A DNA stretch of 64,000 nt from Leuctra nigra (taxonomy: Eukaryota > Arthropoda > Insecta > Plecoptera > Leuctridae): NCBI GenBank assembly GCA_934045905.1, contig OW203764.1, forward strand, positions 22,873,109 through 22,937,108, written 5' to 3'. The position numbers and the translations under genes are program-made. Shown piece after piece: positions 14,401 through 29,463 of this stretch; position 1 is the stretch's first letter, and every line of letters starts with the position of its first letter. A model generated the notes under the pieces. It made no database searches. It was not told the DNA's origin and saw nothing but the letters and a program-made list of their open reading frames with translations.

Positions 14401-17400
14401 CGTTCGTCGCAGATTCCTCTGAGAGGGATATAAACTTAAAACGTGTTTGTACAGATAACTGAGAATGTCATTGTCACAGTGTCAATGATATTTGAATGAG
14501 AATTATTTTGTATTTTATTCCGATGAGTATTATGAAATGAACAATAAATATACCAAATTGGAGCGTAATTAGATCATACCAACTACATTTCTCATACTCG
14601 CCTCATATCATAATTAACATATCATTTGTTCATTTAATATAATATACTTAAAAATTATAAGAAGACAATTTTATCACAATTCGACATTTTCAGCCCTCAC
14701 ATCTTTTGGGCATTCCAAAACTGAAGAAGAATTAATTTTGACATCTATTTAATTGGCATTTTAGTGTAGTAATATTTCAGAATTGTATTCGAGTTCTGGG
14801 GGTTGTTTCTATAGCGCTCTCACAATGAAGAAAACAACACTTGTACATATTAAATGAAATGTGTGTTTTATTGCTAGTCACGTTATATCACTAGCTTAGC
14901 CTAAAAACTCGTTCATACTAGATGGCATTGTTACATACAACTATTTTAATCAAACCAAGTTTATTATTATAACTATAAGTTAGTTCGTATGACTCTATAG
15001 TATGTGTAATAGGGGCACAGCAAAAGGGAGAAAATTACATTCTTTCAATGATAAATGCTCATGAAATGAAACTAATTTCACAAATGCGATTAATCCTGGG
15101 AAACTATAAATCAATACATTATTGTATAAAGGGATCATTACAAACTACATGCAATGCAATCATCCAAATTGAACGAACGCTTTTTAAAAAAAATACCTGT
15201 CTAATGCGAATAGGATGTTACCTAGAAATAGATCCCATTTCATTCCATACCAAAGTAATTAGTAGATTCTCATTATTGATTGTTTTTCCTGGTTGATGTG
15301 TTGTTCTCTGATGCTCCATTACTTTCCTCGTGATTACACTGGCGAGAGAGATAGTGGTGGGTGGGGGGGAGGGAGAGGGGTACACGTCGAGTGTAAGAAT
15401 GTGGGAACTCGACAGATGCACCCCATTAATGGGTATAATCACGACATCAAGGGTGCCGGGTTCGAAGGCATGAAAGAGATGAATGCGAAGAGAACAGAGA
15501 TCTTCATTTTCGAGAGCAACTCGACTGACCACTGGAAAATGGAATAGAATTCAATCTTATTTGGTGAATTAATTTAACATTCGTACTATCAGTTGATCCC
15601 TTTTCTCCTGAATTAAAAAGCTCATTAAACCTTTTATAACATAAGGAATTTACTAGGCGATATTGCTATATCTGCGTAGGGTTAAAAGAATACACTATTA
15701 CTTACAATTTATAATTTTGTCTATTTTATGAACAGGGTAAGTATAATCCATATATTTTTTTCATTCATTGCGTTGCGTGTGAAAATCATTATAATAACGG
15801 CAGAATCATTGATCAGTGAGCTTTTGTCAAGCATTGAAGCATTATAGTATTAGGGGTGGAAATAAAATGGGTGGCATGACTGAAGGACGACCCCACATTT
15901 GTCAAAAGCCTCATTTCTTATTTGCATAAGGTTCATTTTCAATCACAAATCGAATCACATAAAAACCTGGATCCTGCTAACAATATGTTGGACGGTCATG
16001 AAAGTATCGTATAGGTAAACAAGTGTTATCAAGCTTAAGAAGAAGTTCACACCTCTCGATCATAATGCCCTGGGCATAAACAGTTAGGCTGGTCATCAAA
16101 ACGATGACACCAAAGTGTAAAACTCTTTTATAACAAGTTACGACATAGAATTCGCACCCCCGTGTGATGGGTGGGGGGCTCATATCAGAATCTGTCACCC
16201 ACCGCTTTCAGCGGCCTCTAATACTCTAACAATGCCCGTCTGCGTCAACCAATATTCCCCCCGTCATACAATACCACCCCCACCGCCCCTCACCATACCA
16301 ACCATACTCCTAACCCTTAATGAGAAATTTTCACTTGGGTAATTTTTCCATTAACTTGGGTTGTAACCTCTATTAGCAGGCGTTCCTTTCTAACTTGACA
16401 CTATAAGACGTTAGAGTGAGGCAAACGAATACAAATCTGTATAAGAAAGAGGAAGATGGAGTAAAGTACTTATTATAATCGAAACAAAAGATATGGGGCT
16501 GATACGCTGAGATCAAATATGAAGTTTATACAATTAAGATTTTACGCTCGTTTCAAAGTGAAAATAAAAGAATTCGGTAATTCCAGAAGATTATTAGAAC
16601 CTAGAGGTTTCACAATGTGTCGCTACTTCAAGTTTTATTTTACGAATTCCACACTACTGGGACGATGGGGGAAATACGCCCCCCCCCCCCCCTCCCTGCT
16701 CAAAACAATATGCCTTTCACAAGTATTTATAAACCATTACGTATATTGACCACGATTGATATTTTTAAAACTATAAGAAATATCCAGAAATTCAAAATAT
16801 CAGAAATTCATAATATTCTTGGGGTGCATATTTTATCTTTCATTATTACATTGTCTTACAAAACATTAGTGTTGAAATGTAATATCTAAAATTTTAGCAA
16901 ATCTCATCATGATTACTCTACGTCATGCTCTACTGTGAACATTTGTTGACCCCCCCCCCCCACCCCCCCACAATAAATCTGGTCCCACACATGATATTAT
17001 AAAAATTTAGATTTATTAATTAATGAATATTTTTCTTGGATTTCTATAATGGATTGATGACTCCTCAAATAGCGTATCATTCTCAACGACAAATTAAATA
17101 ACGTTCTAACACATATTTTTGATCCGCTGTAGCCACTGTCATCGATATGAATACGATCAGCCAAGTGTGGAAACAGGTTCGAGTGAGATAGTTTTAATTC
17201 TCTTCGCAGGGTGTCAAGTTTACCCAACCTTTCGACTTTCATTACATCACACCGTGATTGTATGTCGGAAAGTGCTTGGGCTTGCTGGGGTTTGATCGTT
17301 AGTGTGAAACGAAAGGGGTGCGTATTTGAAACATGACCGGCGAAGGGGTTGGTCTCCATCAAGGGTTGTCTAGTTAGGACTATCTAAGAGGGTTGGTTTT

Positions 17401-20400
17401 GTTGAATAGGGGTGTAGATTGGTCTCGCCGTCACGTGAGCAAGGGAAACTCATCTCCGATCGTCTTTTCAGCTATGAAAATGTTTGGCAAAATATCAATT
17501 ATGAATGTGTCATGGCGGTTAAGCGATGTGACAAAGACATTTCGTCATCGGGGGATGGTGATGGAACGAGGGGTGGGGGGAGGGTATAATATACCCGTAA
17601 TCTCTTTCAGAGCATCGATCGACACCGAGGGGTGCCTTCTATAAGCCGCAGCGGGACAAAAAACCAATCCAAAAAATACACCCCATTAATTGAATGTAAA
17701 TTATTTTCTGTTATAATTTTTCATCAAAGAAAAAAATGAGGTAATAACGTAGCAAAATTGAATTTATGGAGATTGGTTTTCTTTTAAGTAAAACATGTGT
17801 TTTCTGTATCTTTTTTCCATCGTCAATTAAAAAATTGATGAGATGCAGAGTGTATAATATTTCCACGACTTCAAACATATAGGTTAACTCACTTTTATGT
17901 ATACCTAACGTAAAACCAGTTTGATCAATTTAAAAGCTGATTAATGAAAGTCAGATAAAAACGTTTCGACGAATGTATTGCAAATAAGGTCAATTCAACC
18001 AACAAGGGAGCTGAAGGGTCGAAGTTTCATAAAAACAATATCTTTTCTAATATCTAAAAAGCAACTCTTCGGCTTCACAGCACAGCTTCTGACGTAAGAT
18101 GTGTCAAGAACGTATCTTCATCTATTAGAGCATTGTGACATTATGTCACGAATGTAAAAGAGAATACGATGGCAATCACGCAGTAAGCACAGAAGAGAAT
18201 GTGACAATCTAAAAACAAATAAGAACAATTGCTGGTGGTGTCTGAACCTCAAAGGTAGAAGGTCCGAAGTCGACAGCAATGATTCTTGAGGTGAGCTCAG
18301 AAACCACTCAGTAGTTCTGCTTTCATCCAATCACATTTGTAATGGTGACACCAGTCATTTTGTATGAGAATACTTCAATGTAATGTAACTTTATTTGTTC
18401 ACTTCAGTCAAATTGCAACTGATAGCACTTGATTACATTATTCCAAAAGTTTGCAAGGCAAAATCAAGAAAGTGGACATCGGGCCTTTTATCTCTGAGGT
18501 ATATAGTTTTAGGTTCATTGATTTGTACATTTTTATTAGTGAAAGTGATAAGTTGAAAGTATCATCAGATTGATAGGTTTTTCCGTCATTGATTTTATTG
18601 TAAATAATGATCCCTCCGTTAATTGAAGTTCAAAGAATTGACCAAAAGTCAATCTTCGATTTTCTTAAAGTGACGTAGGTTTTCTAACTTCACGTTTTCT
18701 TCTCTCTTTCCCGCTTTTGTTCGTTTTCTCTTTCAACAATAATTGAATCCAATTCTCGTCTCCCCTTTTTTCATCACCGGTTTTGATTTCTATCAGCCTG
18801 ATTCGTTTTCTTATTGAGCTCAGTTTGCACAATGCCAACACAAAATGGACTGACCTGAAACTTGCTTTCTATTACATATCACCCAAGTATATTTAACCTA
18901 TTTGTAAAGGCTGTGAACATTAACATATCCACGAAAAACGAGTGAAAAAAGAGCGTTGATATTTTCTCTTGGTAGCTGATTAGAGTCAACAAGAAGATGA
19001 AGTAAGGGGGTAAGTGGGGTGGGGTACGGGCTCTACTTCATTACTGTGCCTTATTCAAGGGGCCCACAGTTCAATTTCCTGAGTGGAAGAACCCCTCAAA
19101 CACCTTACTACCCAAAACACTTACATCGAGCTGTGCGATTTTCTTCGCTAGAAAGTTACCTGGAAGGATGATTAGAATCTAGATAACTCTATGATTTTAC
19201 ATATTTTGAGAGAGAAGTCTGCACGAAATGAAAATGCTATAAATTTGGAATTTCCATTGTTTTTATTTTGATACGATTAGTGTAAATGCTCGTGGATTAA
19301 ACACAAAATAATAAAATAAAATATAATCATGTTTTTGCCACATACTCAATTATTTTAAAAGGTATGCCTGAAATAAGCATAATTAACAATAATCCACATT
19401 TTAAATGCACGCTCCATGTACAGTTTTTATCAGTGTATATCACGCTAAAAATCTGCTGCAAATTATTTCTATTTTGAATTTTTTTAAACTTATCTGATTA
19501 TTCGAAAAACGCTGTTCAACTATTCGTAAGATTAAGATTCGTAAGATTATCCGTTTCGATTGGTTAAATAAATGGCAGAATCACATTTTCAAATCATTGG
19601 GTAATGTATACACCAAGTACCAAAAAAGTTAATTGCATGTATTCTCTCTAGAAAAAAACATCAATATTAACTATTTTAAACCCAAGTACATCACGGTACC
19701 CCCACCAACTCGGTGAAATTCGTCTTCTACTGTCAGGACCTCTCACGTTAGTCAATCTGTTACATGTAACTAAGCCTAACTTAATTGATGTGTCTGTAAG
19801 AGATGGGCGTCCCGACGCCTGCTGTCGGCGTCGGAATTGGATCCTCAGGAAGGTACAATCAGATATCTCTTACTCGCTCGCACTGAGAACCGATTTCTGA
19901 TGACAACATGACACTAGCGAGTACCAATTAGTTGATGTGATGAGAGAAGCGAAAAGAGTCCCAACGAACTGCTATCTTAGAACAAGATGTGGTTCAAAAT
20001 CGTGTAACATTCCTTTTGTGTGATCGTTCAGGGAGCGATTCTTTTGTCAACTTATTTTGTGTCTCTCTAAAGGTCAGGCGATTTTTAATCCTTAATCGAT
20101 ATTGTTTAATTAGGCAAATCGATTCGTTACTCACGAATTAGGTTTTTCAAATACCTATATCTTTTTTGAGACTGCTTACATTTGCTTCAAATATTTTACT
20201 AGTTTACAAGTTAAATACAAAATCCAAGTTAGCATGATCAGCTACTATGACAAACCAAATTTACAATTAAAAAACCGTATTGTATAACATTTTAGAACAT
20301 TTCCAATAAAATGTGTTTTAACTCAAGTATTTTCTCGTCACCTGTATAGTCCCGCTATTATTATTAATGTTTTATTTTCCTGTTAACCTCCAAGTACCTA

Positions 20401-23400
20401 TGAAATAACATAACTTCACAAGTTTATATCAAATAAAAGTCATAAACCCACGTTCAATCAAGTGTGTGTGATTTTCAAGCACTTTTCTCTTGACATTTTT
20501 CCAACTCTTGCACCCTCTTATGCATTCAACAATGTAGACATGCACGTTTTGAACGCCAATTTGCGATACGATCTAAATTAAAAGCTTGAGTATATGTGTT
20601 GTGTCATAGTAGGCGAATAGCAGGCGATCTTATACTGTTACTTGAGTACGTATAGGTATACCTTAGCTGCACGCATAATGGTCAATTGTCATGCGAACTT
20701 AATTATTATGCTAATATAGTCAGGCGTTTGTTATTTTTTTTCTGCGTGTTTAAGTTTCTAGTTTTATTGGCGTGCCATGCCGACGACAATATGTCCTGGC
20801 AGTTCAACTAGCATGAAATAAGTGTTCAATGTGTGTGCATTAGTCGATGAAAGAACCGAAGAAGAATAAAACAATCAAGTGTGGCGTGCGAAGTGCACTA
20901 TCTTCTATTTTAGTACAGAATTCACAATAGAATGTTTTAATAGTTACGTGGTAAAGGATAAAACTATGTTTAAACACATTTGACTACTGGTATTGTCTAA
21001 ATGACGTGACGTCCCATGAGACAGCATGTTTATGATATTTAAAGTACCTATAAAGAAATTTATTGTTTGATTTGATGATGCAGACAGAACTAAAGCCGAT
21101 TATTTTACTGAGTGTTGTTGATTGAGAAATACAAGAAAGCACATGAACTAATTTAAATATGCGAGACAATTTAGCAAAGCTATTGCGAAACTTGTATAAT
21201 AGTTAGAGAAAATTAAATCCCCATGAAAATACAACAATTAAAAATAGCAGCCAAGTCCTAATTGAGGGTGAAGGTAATCGAAATTGAAAATGATAAGAAA
21301 GCGCAAGTGTTGTAAACAAAATAGATTCGATATTACATAAATTCACAATTAACTCATCACTGATCAACCGACAGTATGGAATGATTCATTGTATCATTAT
21401 CTCCTATAATGTCATAATTAAATTTTTATTTGTTGGTTCACGATAAAAACACGAACAAAAGTTTCAGAATGACTTGTATTCTGTAACGAGACGCCATTTT
21501 GAAAATACCATTAGATCCTGATTGTCCCATTGAACAACGTTTTCCTCTCGCAATTTTCCACTGCAATTGCAGTCCATGTTATCGTCTAGTAGTGTACACG
21601 TGATCGTACTTGAAACTCGGCTCCAATTAAGCTTAGCAGCCGCGTATTGTGTACTCAGGAGTCCTCTCTCCCCTCACCACCCATCCACCCCCACCACCCA
21701 CCCACCCTATCTAGTAATTAATACGACACTAATAATTAAAACAATCAACTCAGTTCCATGTTGACATTTGAAACTCATCAACAGGAGCCAGTTTAAGCTG
21801 GCACGTAAAACATAGCTCCAAGTTAGCCAATCCAGGGAACTTTGAAGACGACTTAGGAGCTGCTAGTCTTAGCTTAGAGATAGCTTAATCAACCCCACCC
21901 CCTCAACACCCACCCACCTCCTTACCCTTCTTAACGTCTCTACAATCCTCGTGGTGTAACCCTGGGAAATCTTGTAAAATCTTTATCCTATCTTATTTCA
22001 TATCTGAGAGACATCAAAATATTATACTTTATAATTGAGATAACGTAATCATCTTTCTCTCGTAATCGGTTTGGAGATCTCTTCATTATAGGCACAGCCT
22101 CCAGTGTCTAAGCTGTGGTAGTCTTCCATTGAAAATTGCTTGTATTACGTATTGTTCAATTTTGTTTAAATTATTTCGATTCGGTACATATTATAAATTT
22201 GTTGTTACAAGCCACAATTTTCTGGAACTTAATTATACAAATTAAGTCATATGTTATTAAGTGAATTTCATCGTATTATTTATAGTTTAAAATTAGGATG
22301 AACAACTAGAAAATCTCTGCGGTTCTGAACATAGAGATTTCTACTTTTTATACTCCAAAATTTTCTTTCCCACCATTCTCCATGCTATGTCCTACTTAAA
22401 TTCATAATTTTTTTACATTAATGAATATTATTTAGGCATATTATAAATTAAATTATTACTGTAATTTCCTCACGCTGATGTTTTATGCTTCTCCCGGTAA
22501 TTTTATTTGTTCATGTTTATAAACACACTTTACTTGTTTACAATGTACAAACCAACGCCTTCTTCAACTGATTGAAGCAGGCGGTGGTACAAACACATAC
22601 CTCTTATCGTTGCGAAAATAATCTTGCATTGCCTCTGAAGAAATGGTGTTGTTATTTTGAAAACACCCTCCACGTGTTTGGTCCTCGGAAGAGGCTGGAG
22701 AGTGGAACAAATGAGCTGCTCATTAACTGCTTCTATTAGTGTGGCAATTAGCATATGAAATTGTCGACTGGTTTATTTTATCGTTGCTAATTGAGTGTGC
22801 ACGACGAACGTGCTCGACCAATTTGCCGGGAGAGTCGGAAGAAATACTAGTGATATTTAGAAGTTTCGATAGACTATTACGAAACATGCACACAAGATCA
22901 TGAAAATGATCTTCCAGAAAAGTTTTGAGAATGATCAATTAGCCGGTAGTTTGAGTTACATACTGTAAAGAAATCACTGCAAAGAAGGCTCGTATGAAAA
23001 ATTGTGGTTTGGTTGGCTTCTCTTTATTACAATACATATAAGTACTGGTAATGAGAAACTGAGAAGTACAAAGAAATTAATGGCAAATAGATGACTTCAA
23101 GTGTTTCTGTAGCAATTATGATATTCTTCAGAATGTAGCAAGAATCTATTGTGTTTATAGGGATTCCCAAATAAAAATGTAAAATGTAAAAGCGAAATCA
23201 TAGAAGACATCTCCGTTTCCACAAAGATATAAAAAGCTCGATTAAATAACAGCTACTAAATTCCATTCAATTCCACTTGGTTTTCTTCTGCCAGTATCTG
23301 CAGAGAAAGAAAGAAATCTCAATCTGCTTTTGTAATAGCACTAAATAGTTACCTAAAACTAAATACACAAGTTCATAAAATCGTGTTTATAACTTATTTC

Positions 23401-23429
23401 ATTTTTCCGAGATGTATTTCACTTCCATA
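8485..23429. other. Gene-free stretch of about 15 kb
   Basis: I find no recognisable coding exon, tRNA or rRNA. The longest open frame (16,997-17,362, minus, 121 codons) has no recognisable motif. GC-rich words occur near 9,200 and 19,810. Runs of 14 C (16,679-16,692) and 12 C (16,950-16,961) and purine-rich G runs at 13,220-13,380 and 15,357-15,380 break up the AT-rich background. A B-box-like GGGTTCGAGCC lies at about 12,020 without a matching A box. Regulatory DNA cannot be excluded. Confidence 0.55.
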
Positions 23430-23593
23430 AATCAATGAATAGGTACTCATATTTTTAATAACTTTTTAATAAGCAATTCAATTTATTTAATTCGCCATTG
23501 AATAAGTAGTCAATCTTCTCATAATCAATGAATACTCATATTTTTAATAACTTTTTAATAAGCAATTCAATTTATTTAATTCCCGTTGAATAA
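23430..23593 (+). repeat. Two-copy direct repeat of about 75 bp
   Basis: A segment starting AATCAATGAATAGGTACTCA (23,430-23,505) is repeated at 23,523-23,593. The second copy lacks four bases near its start and differs slightly at its end. The period is about 93 bp. It is AT-rich and non-coding, most likely a local duplication. Confidence 0.8.
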
Positions 23594-26500
23594 TTAATTC
23601 AATTTTTTTATCATCCTTCATTCGTATGTTATATTCTCTGCTAGCCATAATCTGCTTTTTAGACGCGATTCTTGATTACTGTAAAAGTCATTCTACAAGA
23701 CAACGCGACCATTTCACTCATCATGCTTCTTACAACGCGTTTCTACGCTACAAAGTCAGAGGTCCGGTTCAACCAGTACAAAACGCCACAATATGTTGTT
23801 CCTTAAATTATGTTACAAGACCAATACTCTTCACTCTACCACAATATCAAATCATTCTACTGCAATCCCTTCATGCAAGTATAAGTAAGTACTACGTCTA
23901 AAACGGGCGTTACGTTTGACTACAGCCACCCTGTAGAATGCGAGTTTGAGACTAACTAGTTGGCATGTGGGTAGGTTTTAGCGGTAACGAGCGATATGGA
24001 CCGATCGTTACACTAACGCTAATGACACTAATGAGCGGTCGTCGCTACTCGAGCAATGTCAGCTCGTTAAGAGATAAGTGGATCCATTGCTAACATTCAA
24101 AGCATCTCAACTAACCTGGGACGAGAATCGCGAACGTTAGGGAGAAATAGAGCTGGAAGAGACAGCGGGGATACACAAATAGAAGAGTGACGATTGATAA
24201 TAAGTCAGGGAAGAGTATGTTTGTCGGGGGGTTTTGTTTTTAAACTAGTTACATGTGTGCATTTAGAGTTGTTGTGATGCGTTTGAGGTGCGTTTCCAGT
24301 TCGTTGGAAAGACGGAATTCTAGTACACGACATTTTTGTTATTTTAGATTTTGTTTCCATCCATGGAATCGAATGAAACTTAAATTATTTAGAACCATTC
24401 AAATAGATGCAAAAAATCATTTTTTTCCGAATTCATTGTCCCTTAACGTTTGTAAAGTGCCCTAAAGAATAATATGTTCATTGCCTCGTGGTTATAAAAA
24501 AATATTATTTATTTAAATGGCCGGAGTAACGCATTACATTATTTTATTATTTTGCTTTCCATTGATTGTACCAATTTATATTTTTGTTTGTGTTCCACTG
24601 TTACGCCCTAAGCTGGTTGTAATGAGAAGCAAAAAATCCTATAATGTCCGGTGATTTTCAATAAATAAATATATAAAACTTAATATATACACAATTCTTT
24701 TATTATGTATTTTACCAAACTTCAGATCAATTATTCTCAATTAAAGCAACGTGCCTGGAGCCAATAGTTTCTTTTTTCAAAAAGAATAATTTTTAATTTG
24801 ACTGAACTGACCCACCTATAATTAACTTGCTTTTGCTAAAGCGATGGAGGTAATCATACGGACGGATTTCCTGGTTTTACATAAACCAGCACCTTCATTT
24901 CGAATGAGAAGTGCAATGCAAATGTTATTAGCTCGACTTACTATGTTAATTTGCTTGGCTAATTGAATGAAACATTCGCTGTAACCAAGCAATATAAGAA
25001 TAGTACACTTTTTAATCAGTATTGAACGTATCACCACATGTTTCTAGCAGAACAATGTCATAGTTAACATACTTATTGATACACACATATGTACCATCGT
25101 TTTTATCACACACTTGATTACACTCTCTCGTTATTTCATTATTCAGACCTAATGTCTAATTCATGTCCATGTAAATGTCAAAATAAAATGATTGAATGGA
25201 ACTTAAATAAAAATAAATACAAAAAAATATTCTATATATTCGTATAATTTGATTGTGACAGATTTTCTAGCAAGCTTTCATGTAAATGGCAGGCCGAAGA
25301 TAAATACCCATTGGCTGGTTAATTGAGGGTTCTATTTCACTCTGCGTCAGGGGCTTGATAAATAGCGCTCAGGCAATAAATTAATTATAACATTATTGGT
25401 AAATACCATTATTCTGACTCACGGCGTGGTTACCGATGATGAGGTATCGGGAAAATATAATCCTGCCAATTAAAAACGAGAATCCATCACTTTCTGTGTG
25501 CGCGTTGCAGAGGCCCGAGGTTGATACCTCAAAATGATAAATAATAATTCACATTGGCGCATTGACGTGCGTTCTGGATGTTATTTATTAGGCGTGGCTT
25601 TGGGTCACGTGATTACAGATAGTGTCGCATAACGCATGAACATTGGTGTACAATTATATCACGTTTTGATACCCCGTGTTCGTACGCGTTAGTTATAGAG
25701 GGTTGACTGATTTCAATTATGTCTAGTAATGTTTCATATTTTGGAATTCAGAGTCAAAATTAAAATTGATTCAGAATGGATATTTTTGACTTTGACAATA
25801 GATTCGACAACGTATGGGTAGTTTATTCTCAAGATAATATTTTCAAATTAACAATATATTTTGAAACTTCGGACTATATAGAGTGTGGAAAATTATTAGT
25901 TTCTGACACAACTCTAGAAATATTAATTCAGCCGCGTAAATACAGCCTAAGTACAACTTATAAGTGCAACTTGTAAGTACAACTTTTAAGTACAACTTTA
26001 AGTACAACTTGCATGGGTCAAAGGCGCCGGTAAGACAGGTACTTATTTCTACCATTTTCAAACGTCTTGGCGTTATGACTTTTAACAATTATAACTGGTT
26101 TTCAAATCTCTGTTAAATCATTTGTTACGTTTAACAGTTGATTAGGGTATATTGCATGACAGCATCCTTGACATACCTGAAATTACTAACAAGCTATTGA
26201 AAACCCGTACCTTAGAGTATTGATTATTATTGTTTTTTGTTTATCTTAGCTGAATATGCCAATACAGCTCTCCGAAATACTTGACAGAAGCACCCCATTA
26301 AAAAATAAATCACCTTAAATATCAATTAAGCTCTTTATCTCTGTTCAAAGTCTAACATTTTCCTACACACAGCCTATTACATGATTGCACCCTTAAACTT
26401 ATAAGATACCCTTTATAAACGACGTCATCCTATAAGGGCAGACTTTAATGTTCGTGTAATCAAACCAGTTGACATTTTAGAATCTGGCTAATTTAATCTA

Positions 26501-28933
26501 ATCTGAACTTTCGGATCTGACAGACAATGTAGCCGAACCGTGACAGAATGGGAGGAGGTACGTGGTAAACCATCTAGAATCAATTGAACACATCATATCG
26601 TGTCTCCAGCCATGGATATGCAGCCTGGTGTGTAACACTGTTAAATAGAGATATGTGAGAGGCAATGGTGCGGAAGCCCGCGATAAAGTCAAACATTTAG
26701 TCGCATGCAAAACTGGGAAACTGGTGAAAATATAAGATTATGAAGCTAATCGTTTGGAAATGTGCTAGTGGAAGGGGATTTTGAAATGGAGGAGTGAGAA
26801 GGGGATATAGGTATATGCAAACCGCAAGCTTACCAAGATAGGTAGCACATAAGTAAACATGGGCTTATCTCGGATGGAGATGTTTGAAACCGCATTCAAA
26901 TATTTATCTAGAATTTAAATAGGTATTAAATAGGCGTAATAGGAAAACAATTTCGTGGTGATTGCCTGTGAAAGTTGACAGCTAATTTAATGATTTAGAT
27001 GGAAATAGAAAGGAGGTGCGGTTCAAAGAAGTCTTATCTCTCGCATTATCATACTTATTTTCCTACCAAGTTCTCATTATGTACACAATGTTTTGCTACT
27101 TGTTATGTCTATATAGCATGTATACATGGATTACGTAGCTATCAATTCTGGTATTTACTAAGTAGCAAACAAATAAGGAGCGAAGTGACGTATAAAATGT
27201 TGACGTTATCATTAAAGAACATGCAGTTCCATCCTCGCGTGCTTTTGATTACAGCATTTTACACGTCGTTGGTTAAGAATTGGCTATTTCATGTCCATTT
27301 TAGTCGCAATTGCTTCGCATATTGTTGATCCATAGCAGTGAAAATGAACAGTAAACACTTTCATCCACGAATCCCTCTGTAGAGATATCAACGCTGGATG
27401 TTCACGACAACCTTTCAACCATTATCTTGCACATTCTCTTGAAATGGAAGGAGGGTCTCAACCTTCGATTGCATATTGTGAATAGGTTGTGAATGTTTTG
27501 TGAATGTTGTGCTATGATTTAACTTATTATATGAATAATAACGTATTCGTCATGAGATTACCGACGATTTAAGAGTCGGCTGGACTTGTAAGGTAAACAC
27601 TGGAAATAATATATTTTTAAAAATCGTCATTAATTTTGAATCATTCAAAAATTATAAACTATGAACATTGCTCCTTTTCGATTCATAAACACCAAACACC
27701 AACGTACAAATACAGTATATATTTGTGCCCAGTCGACTCAAGTCTGATTTTTTTGTAGTACTTCGAGTTTGGGCAAAAGTATACCTAGTGTACCTTTAAT
27801 TAAATTTGCTCTTATTTTCTTAGCTACTCAAGAAATACGAGTGTTTATAATGTACCATATTTTTTATCGGTTGAATGGTTGAAGTATTTATGATATTTAT
27901 GACATTATCTTCGGTTTACCTTCGAGTGCAACCAACTCTTCAGGCCGTATCCGAATGATTATTTTGCAGTTATGATTTTTATTTTCGTTCTTATTATAAC
28001 GTCAATAGAAGAGGTTTTCAAGGTTTTCTAGGTAACTACATACCTGTTATATCAATCTTGACGTAAAATAGAAACACAAATAAGACTCGTTACAATTAGA
28101 TGAGCAATCCGAAAGGGATTTCGAGTGTCTTATCAACTAGTTTGAAACGCCAAGAGAGTAAATGTGAACTTACTTCTGTCACGGAGGAGTTGTCTGCCCG
28201 GACCGCGTGTCTGCCACCAGTCTCGTCTTCCAACCAAGAAGCCACGTGGGTTTTCTACGTCAGATTGTTATTTCGGTGGTAATTCATTCATAAACAATTT
28301 TACTACGAGTTTCATTCATACGATCTTACGGTGGGGCGGTTCAGCGACCACAAATACAAACAGCTAGCTTCTCTCTCCGCTCCTCTCCCTCTCCTCTCTC
28401 ACTCTTCAACGTCTTCAAAGCGCCGGGAAATTATTTCAAACGTCGGGAAAAGTGATTTCGCTTTTCACACTTCTATCTCGTTGTTCTTGAAACTTTTAAG
28501 AATTCTCGGAAATTTTCTTCTCGCGAAGCTGTACAGATTGTGTTCACTTGCATACGTAACTTTTTCTTCTTTTCAGTATTCTTGATAAAATCATGTAAAT
28601 GAATGCATTATTTTTTAATACTTCACTTGTTCATAAATCACGTTGAACAATGCAATTATTCCTACGTTTAATGTTCTGTTTAATGAACTAGTGTAACTAA
28701 CTACAATTGTTTTCACGACTTTTTAGAACCAATATCCATTAGTTTTTATAGTTTCACATCTAACTGCAAATGTCGTAATAACAACTGCAATTTGTAACGA
28801 ATTTGCAGAGTCGTATCGTTACATAACAGTCAATTAAAATTAAAACAGTATTTTCACACGTATCTCATGCGAATTGTTCGTGAGCTCGTAATGCAATGTC
28901 ACCGTGATGTCTTGTACGTTCTTGCGAGTGCTG
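23594..28933. other. Gene-free stretch
   Basis: No gene is recognised. Open frames here (for example 23,626-23,901 and 26,999-27,328) have no identifiable domain and no splice context. The only structured element I see is the short tandem repeat at 25,948-26,010. Confidence 0.5.
25948..26010 (+). repeat. 12-13 bp tandem repeat, 5 copies
   Basis: TAAGTACAACTT is repeated five times with one-base spacers (TAAGTGCAACTTG in the second copy). The variable spacer breaks the reading frame, so it is not a coding repeat. Confidence 0.8.
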
Positions 28934-29209
28934 TCACATGTGGTGTCTGCGGCGCTGGAAGATCGGCGTCGTCACAGCGGCGTCCTCCGTGTGACTGAAC
29001 TGCTCGACGCTCTCTGACCCACTAGCGTCGGCAGGCGGCGCGGCGTGGTTGCGATGTGCCGAGACCACTTGAAAACCCCCTGCCGCGTAAACATTGCCAG
29101 CCGAGTCGGCGCGAAGTGAATGCGCGCGCATGCTGAGATCGCGTTTGAATTTCACCGCCGCTTTGGAACGAAGTGCTGCCAACTGTTTGACAAATATACT
29201 GGGGAAGGA
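28934..29209 (-). other. CpG-rich block with open frame, possible exon
   Basis: This patch is clearly richer in G+C and CpG than the DNA on either side. On the minus strand it carries an uninterrupted frame of about 90 codons, rich in Ala, Arg, Ser and His, ending near 28,934. An acceptor-like TTTGTCAAACAG lies just before the GC-rich part on that strand, and possible GT donors lie near its end. It may be an exon or promoter-proximal exon of a gene that runs beyond what I can trace, or only a CpG island. I do not recognise the peptide. A TGCGCGCGCATGC-like stretch near 29,118 would also suit a promoter. Confidence 0.25.
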
Positions 29210-29463
29210 TTGGATTCGTGGTGGTGGACTGAACATTTTTTTGGATTCTTATTTCGTATTTTTAAATTTTAAATGTGGTATTGTAAGATACAATATATCC
29301 AAAGTAAAAAACTACAAAGATTTATTAAAATCAACGTTGATCAAATCAAAATTCGTTAAGGGGATGTTTTCGGTTTCTTGCAATACCCAATCCAATTTGA
29401 CTTATAATCTACACAATAACCTAAGATTCTATTTTAAAATTTATTTCGGATTATTTCCGATAG

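Noticed and set aside
16997..17362. 121-codon minus-strand frame, the longest in the gene-poor half
   Set aside because: No motif, no splice context and no compositional shift. A frame of this length is plausible by chance in 40 kb searched in six frames.
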